This document shows positions 1-6,085 of a stretch of DNA of 6,330 nt, piece by piece (position 1 is the stretch's first letter; each line of letters begins with the position of its first letter). The notes beneath the pieces are model-generated. The model did not search any database, was not told the origin of the DNA, and saw only the letters and a program-made list of their open reading frames with translations. This DNA comes from Bacteroidota bacterium (GTDB lineage Bacteria > Bacteroidota > Bacteroidia > Bacteroidales > UBA1556). Where the stretch lies: assembly GCA_003973505.1 (NCBI GenBank), contig QNXT01000114.1, positions 1 through 6,330 of the forward strand. Reading direction: 5' to 3'. A program made the position numbers and the translations under genes.

Positions 1-1
1 G

Positions 2-820
2 GAACAAATGTTGGATAAAATTGCCAAAATGGGTGATGAAATTACCGAAGTGCATATTGTGGGAGGAGTCCATCCTCATTGGGATTTGCATTATTACGGT
101 AAGTTTTTTCAAGATATAAAAAAGATCCGGCCTGATGTGCATATTAAGGCTTTTACGGCTGTGGAAATTAGTTTTATAGCTAAGAAATCGAAGATGACTA
201 TTCCGGAGGGCTTGGCTGCATTGAAAGAATATGGTTTGGATTCGATTCCTGGTGGAGGAGCTGAGATTTTTGATGAAGAAATTCGTCAGAAAGTTTGCCC
301 ACATAAGGATACGGGCGAGGAATGGTTGTATTTGCATGAGCAAGCTCATAAATTGGGAATTCCTACAAATGCCACCATACTTTATGGTCATATCGAGAAT
401 GCCTATCATCGAGTAGAACACTTAAATCGTTTACGTGAGCTTCAAGATCGTACCGGAGGCTTTAATGTGTTTATTCCTTTGAAATATAAAAAAGAGAATA
501 ATGAACTAAGTTATTTGGGCGAAGTGTCAATTATTGAGGATATTAAGCTTTATGCTATTTCAAGAATTTTCCTTGATAATTTTGCGCATATCAAGGCTTA
601 TTGGCCGATGATTGGTAAAGATATCTCACAATTATTATTGTCTTTTGGTGTAGATGATTTTGATGGAACCATTAATGATTCTACTAAGATATACTCATTG
701 GCCGGAGCAGAAGATCAAGCTCCTAGCATGACTACGGATGATATGGTGAAGATGATTAAGGATGCGGGTCGTGTGCCTGTAGAACGTGATTCTATCTATG
801 GGATAATTAAGGAGTATTAA
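2..820 (+). CDS. mqnE: Aminofutalosine synthase MqnE, 5'-truncated by the window edge
   Basis: This is a radical-SAM enzyme of the futalosine route to menaquinone. The family joins 3-[(1-carboxyvinyl)oxy]benzoate to adenosine from S-adenosylmethionine to make aminofutalosine, in the cytoplasm. The frame is open to the left edge (two codons precede the first visible Met at 8), so about 100 N-terminal residues, including the CX3CX2C cluster cysteines, are outside. Counting from that Met, visible family blocks are the GG pair at 19-20, KAFTAVEI 47-54, PGGGAEIF 81-88, TNATILYGHIE 120-130, the HIKAYW stretch from 194, and a C-terminal AGRVPVER at 253-260. The CP-x-K and TNAT..YGHIE versions fit MqnE better than its paralogue MqnC, which usually has a TTATMMFGH-like block. 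The C-terminus looks complete. The Met at 8 should not be taken as the start. I see no clear terminator after the stop. Confidence 0.93.
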   Translation, partial: EQMLDKIAKMGDEITEVHIVGGVHPHWDLHYYGKFFQDIKKIRPDVHIKAFTAVEISFIAKKSKMTIPEGLAALKEYGLDSIPGGGAEIFDEEIRQKVCPHKDTGEEWLYLHEQAHKLGIPTNATILYGHIENAYHRVEHLNRLRELQDRTGGFNVFIPLKYKKENNELSYLGEVSIIEDIKLYAISRIFLDNFAHIKAYWPMIGKDISQLLLSFGVDDFDGTINDSTKIYSLAGAEDQAPSMTTDDMVKMIKDAGRVPVERDSIYGIIKEY

Positions 821-825
821 ACGAA

Positions 826-854
826 TTGTCAAAGATGGCTTTATGCTGTTTTTG
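826..854 (+). promoter_or_regulatory. Possible promoter for the HAD phosphatase-mtaB pair
   Basis: TTG at 826-828 is followed after 18 bp by TGTTTTTG at 847-854. The Bacteroidota vegetative consensus is TTG, about 17-23 bp, then TAnnTTTG, so this has one mismatch in the downstream element. It would leave a leader of about 150 bases before the start at 1014. A second one-mismatch -7 element, GATATTTG at 892-899, lacks an upstream TTG. This is weak support from consensus alone. Confidence 0.28.
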
Positions 855-952
855 TGTCCTTATTTAATAATTATTTAGCCAAGAGCTTTTAGATATTTGT
901 TGCTGTGGGTTTTAACCTGTAGTGAAATAAGTAATGAAGTAAATTGTTTAGG

Positions 953-980
953 CGTGCATTTTTGCTTTGCAAAAAGCATG
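953..980 (+). promoter_or_regulatory. Hairpin in the leader of the HAD phosphatase gene
   Basis: TTTTTGC (959-965) pairs perfectly with GCAAAAA (969-975) across a three-T loop. If A958 is bulged, the stem continues with CGTGC (953-957) against GCATG (976-980), including one G-T pair, for 12 pairs in all. No T-run follows on either strand, so it is not an ordinary terminator. It ends 33 bp before the chosen start at 1014 and contains the alternative ATG at 978. A 5'-UTR structure is possible; the function is not known. Confidence 0.4.
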
Positions 981-1013
981 ACAAAACATGGATTAAGAGA
1001 TAGATTAAAAACG

Positions 1014-1709
1014 ATGACCAAATATAAACACCTATTCTTCGACCTCGATCGTACCCTGTGGGATTTCGAGAAAAACTCTGAAGAGGTATTTCGCGATATG
1101 TATCGAGTGCTTAAGCTTAGGCGAAATGGGGTAAAAGATTTTGATGAATTCTTTTCTACTTATCGTAGTGTAAATCACGATCTGTGGGATTTGTACCGCG
1201 AAGGGAAAATAGATAAGGAGTTCTTGAATTTTCAACGTTTTTACCAAACACTTTTTGAGTATGGTATCGAGAATAAAGCGCTGGCTGAGGAAATGGCTAA
1301 GAAATATGTGGAATGGAGCCCGTTAAAGACGCATCTTTTTGATGGGACTTTCGAGCTTTTGGATTATCTAAAACCCAAATATCATTTGCATATTATCACC
1401 AATGGTTTCGAAGAAGTACAAACCGTAAAACTTCGAGAGTCGAAATTGGAGCCCTATTTCGAGCAAGTGATTATATCAGAAACCACTCCCGTAAAGAAAC
1501 CTCATCCAAAAATCTTTCAATATGCTATGCATTTGGCTAAGGCTAATGTGGAGGATTGTTTGATGATTGGAGACGATATCGATACCGATATCAAAGGTGC
1601 TGCTGGTGTGGGAATGGGCCAAATATGGACTAATTTTACTAGAGATAAAAGTGGTTTCAAACCTACTTTTGAGGTGAATACATTGCTGGAAATTAAAGGA
1701 ATACTGTAG
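1014..1709 (+). CDS. HAD-family hydrolase, YjjG-type pyrimidine nucleotidase-like
   Basis: This is a 231-residue haloacid-dehalogenase phosphatase. All four HAD motifs are present: motif I DLDRT with nucleophile D10 and acid/base D12, motif II T129 in HIITNGF, motif III K162 in the KKPHPKIF stretch, and motif IV with D187 and D192 in the GDDIDTD block. Residues from about 15 to 100 form the helical cap. The overall pattern (LWDFEKN after motif I, TTPVKKPHP before motif III) matches the YjjG family, whose studied member dephosphorylates nucleoside monophosphates and helps exclude non-canonical pyrimidines. The substrate here is inferred from family only. The start at 1014 puts motif I at the usual distance from the N-terminus. 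The frame is open upstream to ATGs at 978 and 897, but that extension looks unlike the family. There is no Shine-Dalgarno, only A-rich sequence. mtaB begins 10 bp after the stop, suggesting co-transcription. Confidence 0.87.
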   Translation: MTKYKHLFFDLDRTLWDFEKNSEEVFRDMYRVLKLRRNGVKDFDEFFSTYRSVNHDLWDLYREGKIDKEFLNFQRFYQTLFEYGIENKALAEEMAKKYVEWSPLKTHLFDGTFELLDYLKPKYHLHIITNGFEEVQTVKLRESKLEPYFEQVIISETTPVKKPHPKIFQYAMHLAKANVEDCLMIGDDIDTDIKGAAGVGMGQIWTNFTRDKSGFKPTFEVNTLLEIKGIL

Positions 1710-1719
1710 CTGTAATTAA

Positions 1720-3000
1720 ATGAAAAAAAGAATCGCATTTCATACTTTAGGTTGCAAACTCAATTTCTCTGAGACTTCCACCATCGCTCGTATGTTTCCC
1801 AAATCAGAATACGAGATTGTGGACTTCAAGGAGGAGGCCGATTATTATGTGATTAACTCTTGTTCGGTTACAGGCTTGGCAGAGAAAAAATGTAAAACGG
1901 CGGCCAAGCAAGCTAAAAAGCGGAATCCCAATGCTAAGGTGACAATGATGGGCTGTTTTCCACAAATAAAACCGGAAACGGTGGCAAAGTTTGAAGCAGT
2001 AGATTTGATTTTAGGTAATGAAGATAAATTTAATCTGCCTGAATACTTATCCAATCCTGAGGGCGAGAGAGCTGCCGAAGTGCATGTTTTGAACCTGGCT
2101 AAAAGTAAGCTGTTTTCACCCGCTTATTCCACCAGTCGCACCCGTTCGTTCTTAAAAGTGCAGGATGGTTGCGACCACTTTTGCACCTATTGTTCCATTC
2201 CTTTTGCTCGTGGACGTAGTCGGTCGGGAAGTGTTGCCGAAACTATTGCCAAAGCTGAGGAAGTAGGTCGTTCCGATACACGAGAAATTATTCTTACCGG
2301 CGTAAATATTGGAGATTTTGGTAAAGGAAGCAATGAAAGTTTTTATGATTTATTAGTGGCTTTAGAAAAAGTGCCAGGCATTGAACGTATTCGTATTTCT
2401 TCAGTTGAACCAGAGTTACTTACGGATGAAATTATCGAGTTGGTTGCTAAATCGAATGTCTTATTGCCTCATTTTCATTTGCCTTTGCAAAGTGGTTGTG
2501 ATAAAACACTTAAGGATATGAAACGCTTCTACGATACAGCCCTTTATGCAGGTCGGGTTGAGAAGATAAAATCACTAATGCCTGATGCTTGCATTGCAGC
2601 TGATTTAATTGTGGGCTTCCCTACCGAGAGCGAAGATGACTTTGCACAAACGAAACAATTTATCGCCGATTTACCCATTTCCTATGTGCATGTATTTACC
2701 TATTCGCAACGCGAAAACACGAACGCATTAAGGATGCAGAATGTGTTAAAACCCGGTGAAAAGAAAAAACGTAGTCAAATATTGCACGAACTGTCGGAGC
2801 GCAAACGTATGCAGTTTTATAGAGAAAATATAGGAACTACTCGCAAAGTGCTTTGGGAATCAGAAGTGCAAAACGGAATGATGTCGGGTTGGACAGAAAA
2901 TTATATCAAGGTAATTACCCCTTTTCAAGCTGAACTTGAAAATACCATTCAAGAGGTGAAATTACTTCAACTAAATAAAGAAGGCGTTTTCGTTGTATAG
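1720..3000 (+). CDS. mtaB: tRNA t6A37 C2-methylthiotransferase MtaB
   Basis: This radical-SAM methylthiotransferase adds a methylthio group to carbon 2 of N6-threonylcarbamoyladenosine-37 in tRNAs reading ANN codons. It is 426 residues long, as expected for the family. The N-terminal UPF0004 domain carries the three cluster cysteines C12 (LGCKLNFSET), C48 (NSCSVT) and C79 (MMGCFPQ). The radical-SAM cluster is C151, C155 and C158 in DGCDHFCTYCSIPFARG. Later family blocks are TGVNIGDFG near 193-201, HFHLPLQSGCDKTL 251-264, LIVGFPTES 296-304 and VFTYSQRENTNA 325-336. A TRAM-like RNA-binding tail occupies about 372-426. LGCKLN rather than LGCxxN variants with other residues supports MtaB over MiaB or RimO. 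The start lies 10 bp after the HAD gene, so the two are probably co-transcribed. The 7-bp repeat array begins two bases after the stop, with no hairpin terminator. Confidence 0.94.
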   Translation: MKKRIAFHTLGCKLNFSETSTIARMFPKSEYEIVDFKEEADYYVINSCSVTGLAEKKCKTAAKQAKKRNPNAKVTMMGCFPQIKPETVAKFEAVDLILGNEDKFNLPEYLSNPEGERAAEVHVLNLAKSKLFSPAYSTSRTRSFLKVQDGCDHFCTYCSIPFARGRSRSGSVAETIAKAEEVGRSDTREIILTGVNIGDFGKGSNESFYDLLVALEKVPGIERIRISSVEPELLTDEIIELVAKSNVLLPHFHLPLQSGCDKTLKDMKRFYDTALYAGRVEKIKSLMPDACIAADLIVGFPTESEDDFAQTKQFIADLPISYVHVFTYSQRENTNALRMQNVLKPGEKKKRSQILHELSERKRMQFYRENIGTTRKVLWESEVQNGMMSGWTENYIKVITPFQAELENTIQEVKLLQLNKEGVFVV

Positions 3001-3002
3001 TG

Positions 3003-3121
3003 ACTTCGCACTTCCGTCTTCCCACTTCGGACTTCTGTCTTCCGTCTTCCAACTTCCCACTTCCGTCTTCGGACTCCGGACTCCGGACTCCGGACTTCGG
3101 ACTTCCAACTTCCAACTTCCA
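3003..3121 (+). repeat. Array of 17 in-register heptanucleotide repeats
   Basis: Seventeen consecutive 7-bp units fit the pattern [A/T]CT[T/C]C followed by two variable bases, with no slip in register. The commonest forms are ACTTCCA, ACTTCCG, ACTTCGG, TCTTCCG and, three times in a row at 3073-3093, ACTCCGG. An eighteenth unit, ACTTCCA, sits at 3128-3134 after a 6-bp gap, one base out of register. The plus strand is pyrimidine-rich. Identical units cluster (ACTCCGG x3, ACTTCCA x3), as expected for growth by slippage or unequal exchange. The array fills the space between mtaB and the next promoter. The open frame across it on the minus strand, with a period of seven codons, is a by-product of the repeat. 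Confidence 0.9.
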
Positions 3122-3153
3122 AAATAAACTTCCACATCAACTCAATTATTCCG

Positions 3154-3161
3154 TATTTTTG
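3154..3161 (+). promoter_or_regulatory. Bacteroidota-type -7 element for the IMPase operon
   Basis: TATTTTTG is an exact match to the Bacteroidota -7 consensus TAnnTTTG and ends 26 bp before the ATG at 3188. The upstream -33 TTG is not exact: the nearest candidate is TTC at 3130-3132, inside the stray eighteenth heptad. A start of transcription about 5-8 bases downstream would give a leader of roughly 20 bases containing the AGAGGA at 3177-3182. Confidence 0.5.
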
Positions 3162-3176
3162 TTATCTTAAATTAAT

Positions 3177-3182
3177 AGAGGA
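3177..3182 (+). promoter_or_regulatory. Shine-Dalgarno-like AGAGGA before the IMPase start
   Basis: AGAGGA lies 5 bases before the ATG at 3188. It is the clearest Shine-Dalgarno-like site in the window and supports the first of two adjacent ATG codons (3188, 3191) as the start. Confidence 0.4.
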
Positions 3183-3187
3183 AACAA

Positions 3188-3982
3188 ATGATGAATCTTG
3201 AAGGAATCTGCATGCAAGTGGTTGAAATGAGCCAGCAGGTGGGTGAGTATCTCATGGAAGAAAAGGGAAAGCTAAGTAGTGGAGATATTGAGTCCAAAGG
3301 CAAGCACAATTACGTTACTTATGTGGATAAAACGGCTGAAAAGTATATTGTTGAAGGGCTTTCAGGTATTTTTCCTCCAGCAGGATTTATTGCAGAAGAG
3401 GGAACCTCTAGCAAGCAGGGCGATCAGTTTAACTGGATTGTTGATCCTTTGGATGGAACCACCAATTTTATTCATGGCTTAGCTCCTTTTTGTATAAGTA
3501 TCGCCTTGAAGAAAGAAGATGAAATAGTGCTTGGTGTTATTTACGACCCTAATGCAGAGGAGGTATTTTACGCATGGGACGAAAGTCCGGCTTTTCTTAA
3601 TTTCCAGCCCATAACGGTCTCAAACACTCTGGATTTGGATAATGCCTTATTGGCTACTGGTTTTCCTTATACCGATTATAAACAGTTGGATGAATATATG
3701 GAAACCTTCAAATGGTGCATGCAAAACACTCGAGGTGTGCGTCGTTTAGGCTCTGCCGCTATGGATTTAGCCTATGTTGCTTGTGGTCGTATGGATGGCT
3801 TTTTCGAATATGGTTTAAGTCCCTGGGATGTGGCAGCAGGAAGCTTTATTGTAAAACAAGCGGGAGGAAAAGTTAGTGATTTTAACGGGGGCGACGATTT
3901 TATTTTTGGAAAGCAGATACTCGCTTTTAATGGAGTGTTGCATGCCGATTTTCAAAAAATAATAAGTGGCTTTTTCAAATAG
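3188..3982 (+). CDS. Inositol monophosphatase family protein (SuhB-like)
   Basis: This is a 264-residue Mg2+-dependent phosphatase of the inositol monophosphatase superfamily, full length and cytoplasmic. Metal and catalytic residues can be placed on the standard motifs: E70/E71 in FIAEEGT, D86, L88 and D89 in WIVDPLDGTTNFIHG, and D214 in SPWDVAAG followed by the AGG..SDFNGG block at 225-235. A GVRRLGSAAMDLAYVACGR block at 183-201 is also typical. The family mostly hydrolyses myo-inositol-1-phosphate, but relatives act on other sugar phosphates or PAP. The WDVAAG form favours IMPase/SuhB over CysQ or fructose bisphosphatase; the real substrate is not decided by sequence. It starts at ATG 3188 behind an exact TAnnTTTG element. 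A GNAT-like gene follows after 17 bp, probably on the same mRNA. Confidence 0.9.
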   Translation: MMNLEGICMQVVEMSQQVGEYLMEEKGKLSSGDIESKGKHNYVTYVDKTAEKYIVEGLSGIFPPAGFIAEEGTSSKQGDQFNWIVDPLDGTTNFIHGLAPFCISIALKKEDEIVLGVIYDPNAEEVFYAWDESPAFLNFQPITVSNTLDLDNALLATGFPYTDYKQLDEYMETFKWCMQNTRGVRRLGSAAMDLAYVACGRMDGFFEYGLSPWDVAAGSFIVKQAGGKVSDFNGGDDFIFGKQILAFNGVLHADFQKIISGFFK

Positions 3983-3999
3983 ATGAAAATAAAGATATT

Positions 4000-5124
4000 A
4001 TGAGTATAGAGATTGTTGAACTAAATGGTAAAAAGGATTTTAAGGAATTTGTTGATTTTCCTTTTAAACTTTATAAAAACAGTCCGATGTGGGTCCCGCC
4101 CATTAAGGATGATGAAGTGAAGATGTTGAAAGAGGACTATAATCCTGCTTATGAATTCTGTGATGCCGCTTTTTGGGTAGCAAAAAAAGAGGGTAAAGTA
4201 GTGGGACGCATAGGAGCTATTATCAATCATAAGTATAACGAGGAGGTGAATGAGAATATGGGGCGTTTTACCCGTTTCGAGTCCATCGACGATTTTGAGG
4301 TGGCAAAAAAACTCATCGAAACAGCTGAATCCTGGGTGAAAGAAAAGGGAATGACAGGCGTTTATGGTCCTTTGGGATTTAGTAATTTAGATCATCAAGG
4401 CTTGCTTATTGAAGGTTTCGATTATCTACCATCCATAGCTTCGGAGTATCATATGCCTTATTATCAAAAGATGATTGAAGACTTGGGCTATGTAAAAGAA
4501 ATTGATTGGGTAGAATTTCGCTTAACCCTAGGCGAACGTGCACAAAACAAAGCCAAGCGTGGTGCTGATATTGTGAAAAAACGTTACGGACTTACCGTGA
4601 AAGAGTTTAAGTCGGCTGATGAGCTGAAACCCTATATTCATGATGTATTCCATATATTAAATGGCTCTTTTGATGTGCTTCCTTTTGTATCGCGTTTTAC
4701 TGATAAAATGGCCGATTTTTATGCCAATAAATACCTAAATGTATTGAATCCCAATTTTGTAAAAATGGTTTTCAAAGAGGAAACGCCCATTGGATTTATT
4801 GTGGGTATGCCAAGTCTTTCTAAAGCCATGCAAAAAGCCAAAGGCAGTTTATTTCCTTTGGGATTTACCTATCTATTGAAAGCGCAAAAGGGAAAAGGTG
4901 TGGATACCATGGACCAAATGCTGACGGGGGTTTTGAAGGAATATCATGCTACGGGAGCAGCAGTTATTCTACAAGCTGAAATACAAGAAGAAATGGTAAA
5001 ACATGGCTTAAAGTATATTGAAACAACAGGTATGTTTGAAACCAACGATCGAGCAATTAAAAACTGGAAAAATTACGAGCATATTCAGCATAAACGCAAG
5101 CGTTGTTTCCGTAAGGATTTTTAG
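4000..5124 (+). CDS. YghO/BcerS-like GNAT-fold acyltransferase-related protein
   Basis: This is a 374-residue protein of the YghO-like family, which includes the bacterial ceramide synthase BcerS described in Caulobacter. Visible family blocks are the N-terminal FPFKLYKNSPMWVPPI (20-35), the GNAT-like VVGRIGAIINHKYN (67-80), GRFTRFESIDD (88-98), the GPLGFSNLDHQGLLIEGF segment (123-140), PYYQKMIEDLGY (153-164) and a C-terminal ETNDRAI with a basic tail ending KRKRCFRKDF. No signal peptide or clear membrane helix is seen. In GNAT proteins the VGRIGA-type segment lies near the acyl-CoA site. N-acyl transfer to a sphingoid base is therefore possible, and many Bacteroidota make sphingolipids, but most family members are untested and this is inference. 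The start is 17 bp after the IMPase stop. A strong terminator follows 20 bp after its own stop. Confidence 0.75.
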   Translation: MSIEIVELNGKKDFKEFVDFPFKLYKNSPMWVPPIKDDEVKMLKEDYNPAYEFCDAAFWVAKKEGKVVGRIGAIINHKYNEEVNENMGRFTRFESIDDFEVAKKLIETAESWVKEKGMTGVYGPLGFSNLDHQGLLIEGFDYLPSIASEYHMPYYQKMIEDLGYVKEIDWVEFRLTLGERAQNKAKRGADIVKKRYGLTVKEFKSADELKPYIHDVFHILNGSFDVLPFVSRFTDKMADFYANKYLNVLNPNFVKMVFKEETPIGFIVGMPSLSKAMQKAKGSLFPLGFTYLLKAQKGKGVDTMDQMLTGVLKEYHATGAAVILQAEIQEEMVKHGLKYIETTGMFETNDRAIKNWKNYEHIQHKRKRCFRKDF

Positions 5125-5144
5125 TAGAATCTAGAATAGAACCT

Positions 5145-5195
5145 AAATAGCCGCTAATATGCGAATGAAATTTGCGTATTGGCGGCTATTTTTTT
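5145..5195 (+). terminator. Strong Rho-independent terminator between convergent operons
   Basis: Bases 5145-5165 pair with 5171-5191 in an unbroken 21-bp stem around the 5-base loop TGAAA. The T-run at 5189-5195 follows directly. The stem holds three G-U pairs in the plus-strand RNA (5155/5181, 5160/5176, 5163/5173). In the minus-strand RNA these become A-C mismatches, so the hairpin suits plus-strand transcripts best. On the minus strand it could still fold, but the run after it is only TATTTAGG, so termination of rsmG would be weaker. The T-run overlaps the rsmG stop codon. Confidence 0.88.
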
Positions 5196-5814
5196 ATCGA
5201 ATATAAACCACAAACTTGGTCTCAAAAAACTCCTCATCATAAAAATCGCTAATGGGATATACCTTATTTGGTCGATTTATTTCTTTTAATTCATCATCAA
5301 AATCACCGCCTTTGAGGTAAAGAATTCCATTAGGAATATCGTTAAATCCTCCCTTTTTACGAACTTTATAGGAAGCCCATTGATTGAATTTTGGTAGTGC
5401 TGTTACGGCACGACTCACCACAAAATCATAGGATTTATGAATCTGTTCGGCGCGAATTTGCTCGGCCTTGGCATTTTTCAAATCCAAATAACCAATGGCA
5501 TTTTTTACCACCTTTATTTTCTTGCCAATGGAATCTATCAAATGAAAGTTGGCCTTGGGAAACATAATAGCTAAAGGAATGCCTGGGAAACCACCTCCAG
5601 TTCCAATATCCAATATCTCCGTCCTTTTCTTAAAACGAATTACCTTGGCAATGGCCATAGAATGTAGTACATGACGCTCATAAAAAGAGTCCATATCCTT
5701 ACGTGAAATTACATTGATAGCTGCATTCCATTCTTCATAAAATGGCTTAAGCATTTCAAATTTTTCCAACTGCTGATGACTAAGTTCGGGGAAGTATTTT
5801 CTGATTTGATCCAT
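5194..5814 (-). CDS. rsmG: 16S rRNA (guanine527-N7)-methyltransferase RsmG (GidB)
   Basis: RsmG uses S-adenosylmethionine to methylate N7 of G527 in the 530 loop of 16S rRNA; loss of the enzyme in other bacteria gives low-level streptomycin resistance. The protein has 206 residues, the usual family length. Diagnostic blocks in order are NVISRKD (34-40), ERHVLHS (46-52), the SAM-binding LDIGTGGGFPGIPLAI (68-83), HLIDS with acidic D94 at the end of the second strand, SRAVTAL (134-140) and ILYLKGG (164-170). The start ATG (complement of 5812-5814) gives the normal N-terminus. No Shine-Dalgarno lies upstream; instead TAATTTTG, an exact -7 element, ends only 4 bases before the ATG, so the message may be leaderless. 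The gene converges on the GNAT-like gene and its stop lies in the T-run of the shared terminator. Confidence 0.95.
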   Translation of the reverse strand: MDQIRKYFPELSHQQLEKFEMLKPFYEEWNAAINVISRKDMDSFYERHVLHSMAIAKVIRFKKRTEILDIGTGGGFPGIPLAIMFPKANFHLIDSIGKKIKVVKNAIGYLDLKNAKAEQIRAEQIHKSYDFVVSRAVTALPKFNQWASYKVRKKGGFNDIPNGILYLKGGDFDDELKEINRPNKVYPISDFYDEEFFETKFVVYIR

Positions 5815-5818
5815 AGCG

Positions 5819-5826
5819 CAAAATTA
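5819..5826 (-). promoter_or_regulatory. Candidate -7 element of rsmG, very close to the start codon
   Basis: Read on the minus strand, TAATTTTG matches TAnnTTTG exactly. Only CGCT separates it from the rsmG ATG. With the usual spacing the transcript would begin at or near the A of the ATG. No clear TTG is seen at the expected -33 position around 5847. The alternative is a chance match with a true promoter further upstream. Confidence 0.42.
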
Positions 5827-5831
5827 GGGAA

Positions 5832-5840
5832 TTATCCACA
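5832..5840 (+). promoter_or_regulatory. Exact DnaA-box sequence TTATCCACA upstream of rsmG
   Basis: TTATCCACA is identical to the high-affinity DnaA box (consensus TTATNCACA). It lies 18-26 bases upstream of the rsmG ATG, between the candidate -7 element and the -33 position, where a bound protein would be expected to block RNA polymerase. A one-mismatch box, TTATACAAA, is on the minus strand at 5868-5876. No further good boxes were seen in this spacer. A single exact 9-mer can occur by chance, and binding has not been shown. Confidence 0.45.
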
Positions 5841-5889
5841 GCTTAGTTGATTTATTTTGGGTGTGGTTTTGTATAACACTACTTCGGTA

Positions 5890-5971
5890 AACTTTCCAAA
5901 AGTTCTTTTTCTTAAAACCTAACTGTCTGATAATATTTAGATAATGATTTGTGGTCAACTTTTGGAAAGTT
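5890..5971. repeat. Inverted pair of a 15-bp quasi-palindrome
   Basis: AACTTTCCAAAAGTT at 5890-5904 is repeated as its exact reverse complement, AACTTTTGGAAAGTT, at 5957-5971, with 52 bp between them. Each copy is itself a dyad: AACTTT, three bases, AAAGTT. The centres are 67 bp apart. The pair is flanked on both outer sides by GTA (5887-5889 and 5972-5974). It could be a two-site operator, a long hairpin, or the ends of a tiny inverted-repeat element; sequence alone does not separate these. Confidence 0.6.
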
Positions 5972-6060
5972 GTAAATGTCAATAACCTGTAAGGTGTAAC
6001 TAACTATTATATAGGAGAATACGTAAAAATATATACTGAAAAAGAAAAGGGCTATTTTGT

Positions 6061-6085
6061 AAAAAAAAAGGAGCCCCATAGGGGC
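6061..6085 (-). terminator. GC hairpin with T9 on the minus strand, possible terminator or REP-like repeat
   Basis: On the minus strand GCCCC, TAT, GGGGC is followed by TCC and nine T. This is the form of a short intrinsic terminator, which would stop minus-strand transcription entering from the right before it reaches rsmG. The plus-strand context, GGAGCCCC, ATA, GGGGCGAAAT then GTTTAGA, resembles a dispersed GCCCC/GGGGC repeat that I recall from many Bacteroidota genomes, so it may instead be a copy of an interspersed repeat. The recall is not verified here. Confidence 0.42.

Noticed and set aside
855..880. AT-rich palindrome AATAATTATT as an operator or terminator after mqnE
   Set aside because: Short self-complementary A/T sequence is common here, there is no GC stem, and the surrounding pairing is imperfect.
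897..1013. N-terminal extension of the HAD protein from ATG 897 or 978
   Set aside because: The added residues look unlike the family, HAD motif I would be far from the N-terminus, and the 978 start is buried in a hairpin.
2915..3115. 66-codon minus-strand open frame over the end of mtaB and the heptad array
   Set aside because: Its S/K/E/V/G-rich protein is simply the 7-bp repeat translated with a seven-codon period, and it overlaps the conserved 3' end of mtaB.
3983..4003. Six-codon minigene whose TGA overlaps the ATG of the GNAT-like gene
   Set aside because: The ATGA overlap could couple translation, but so short a frame in AT-rich sequence is expected by chance and nothing else supports it.
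5944..5985. 13-codon open frame across the right arm of the inverted pair
   Set aside because: No ribosome binding site, no recognisable product, and its sequence is accounted for by the inverted repeat.
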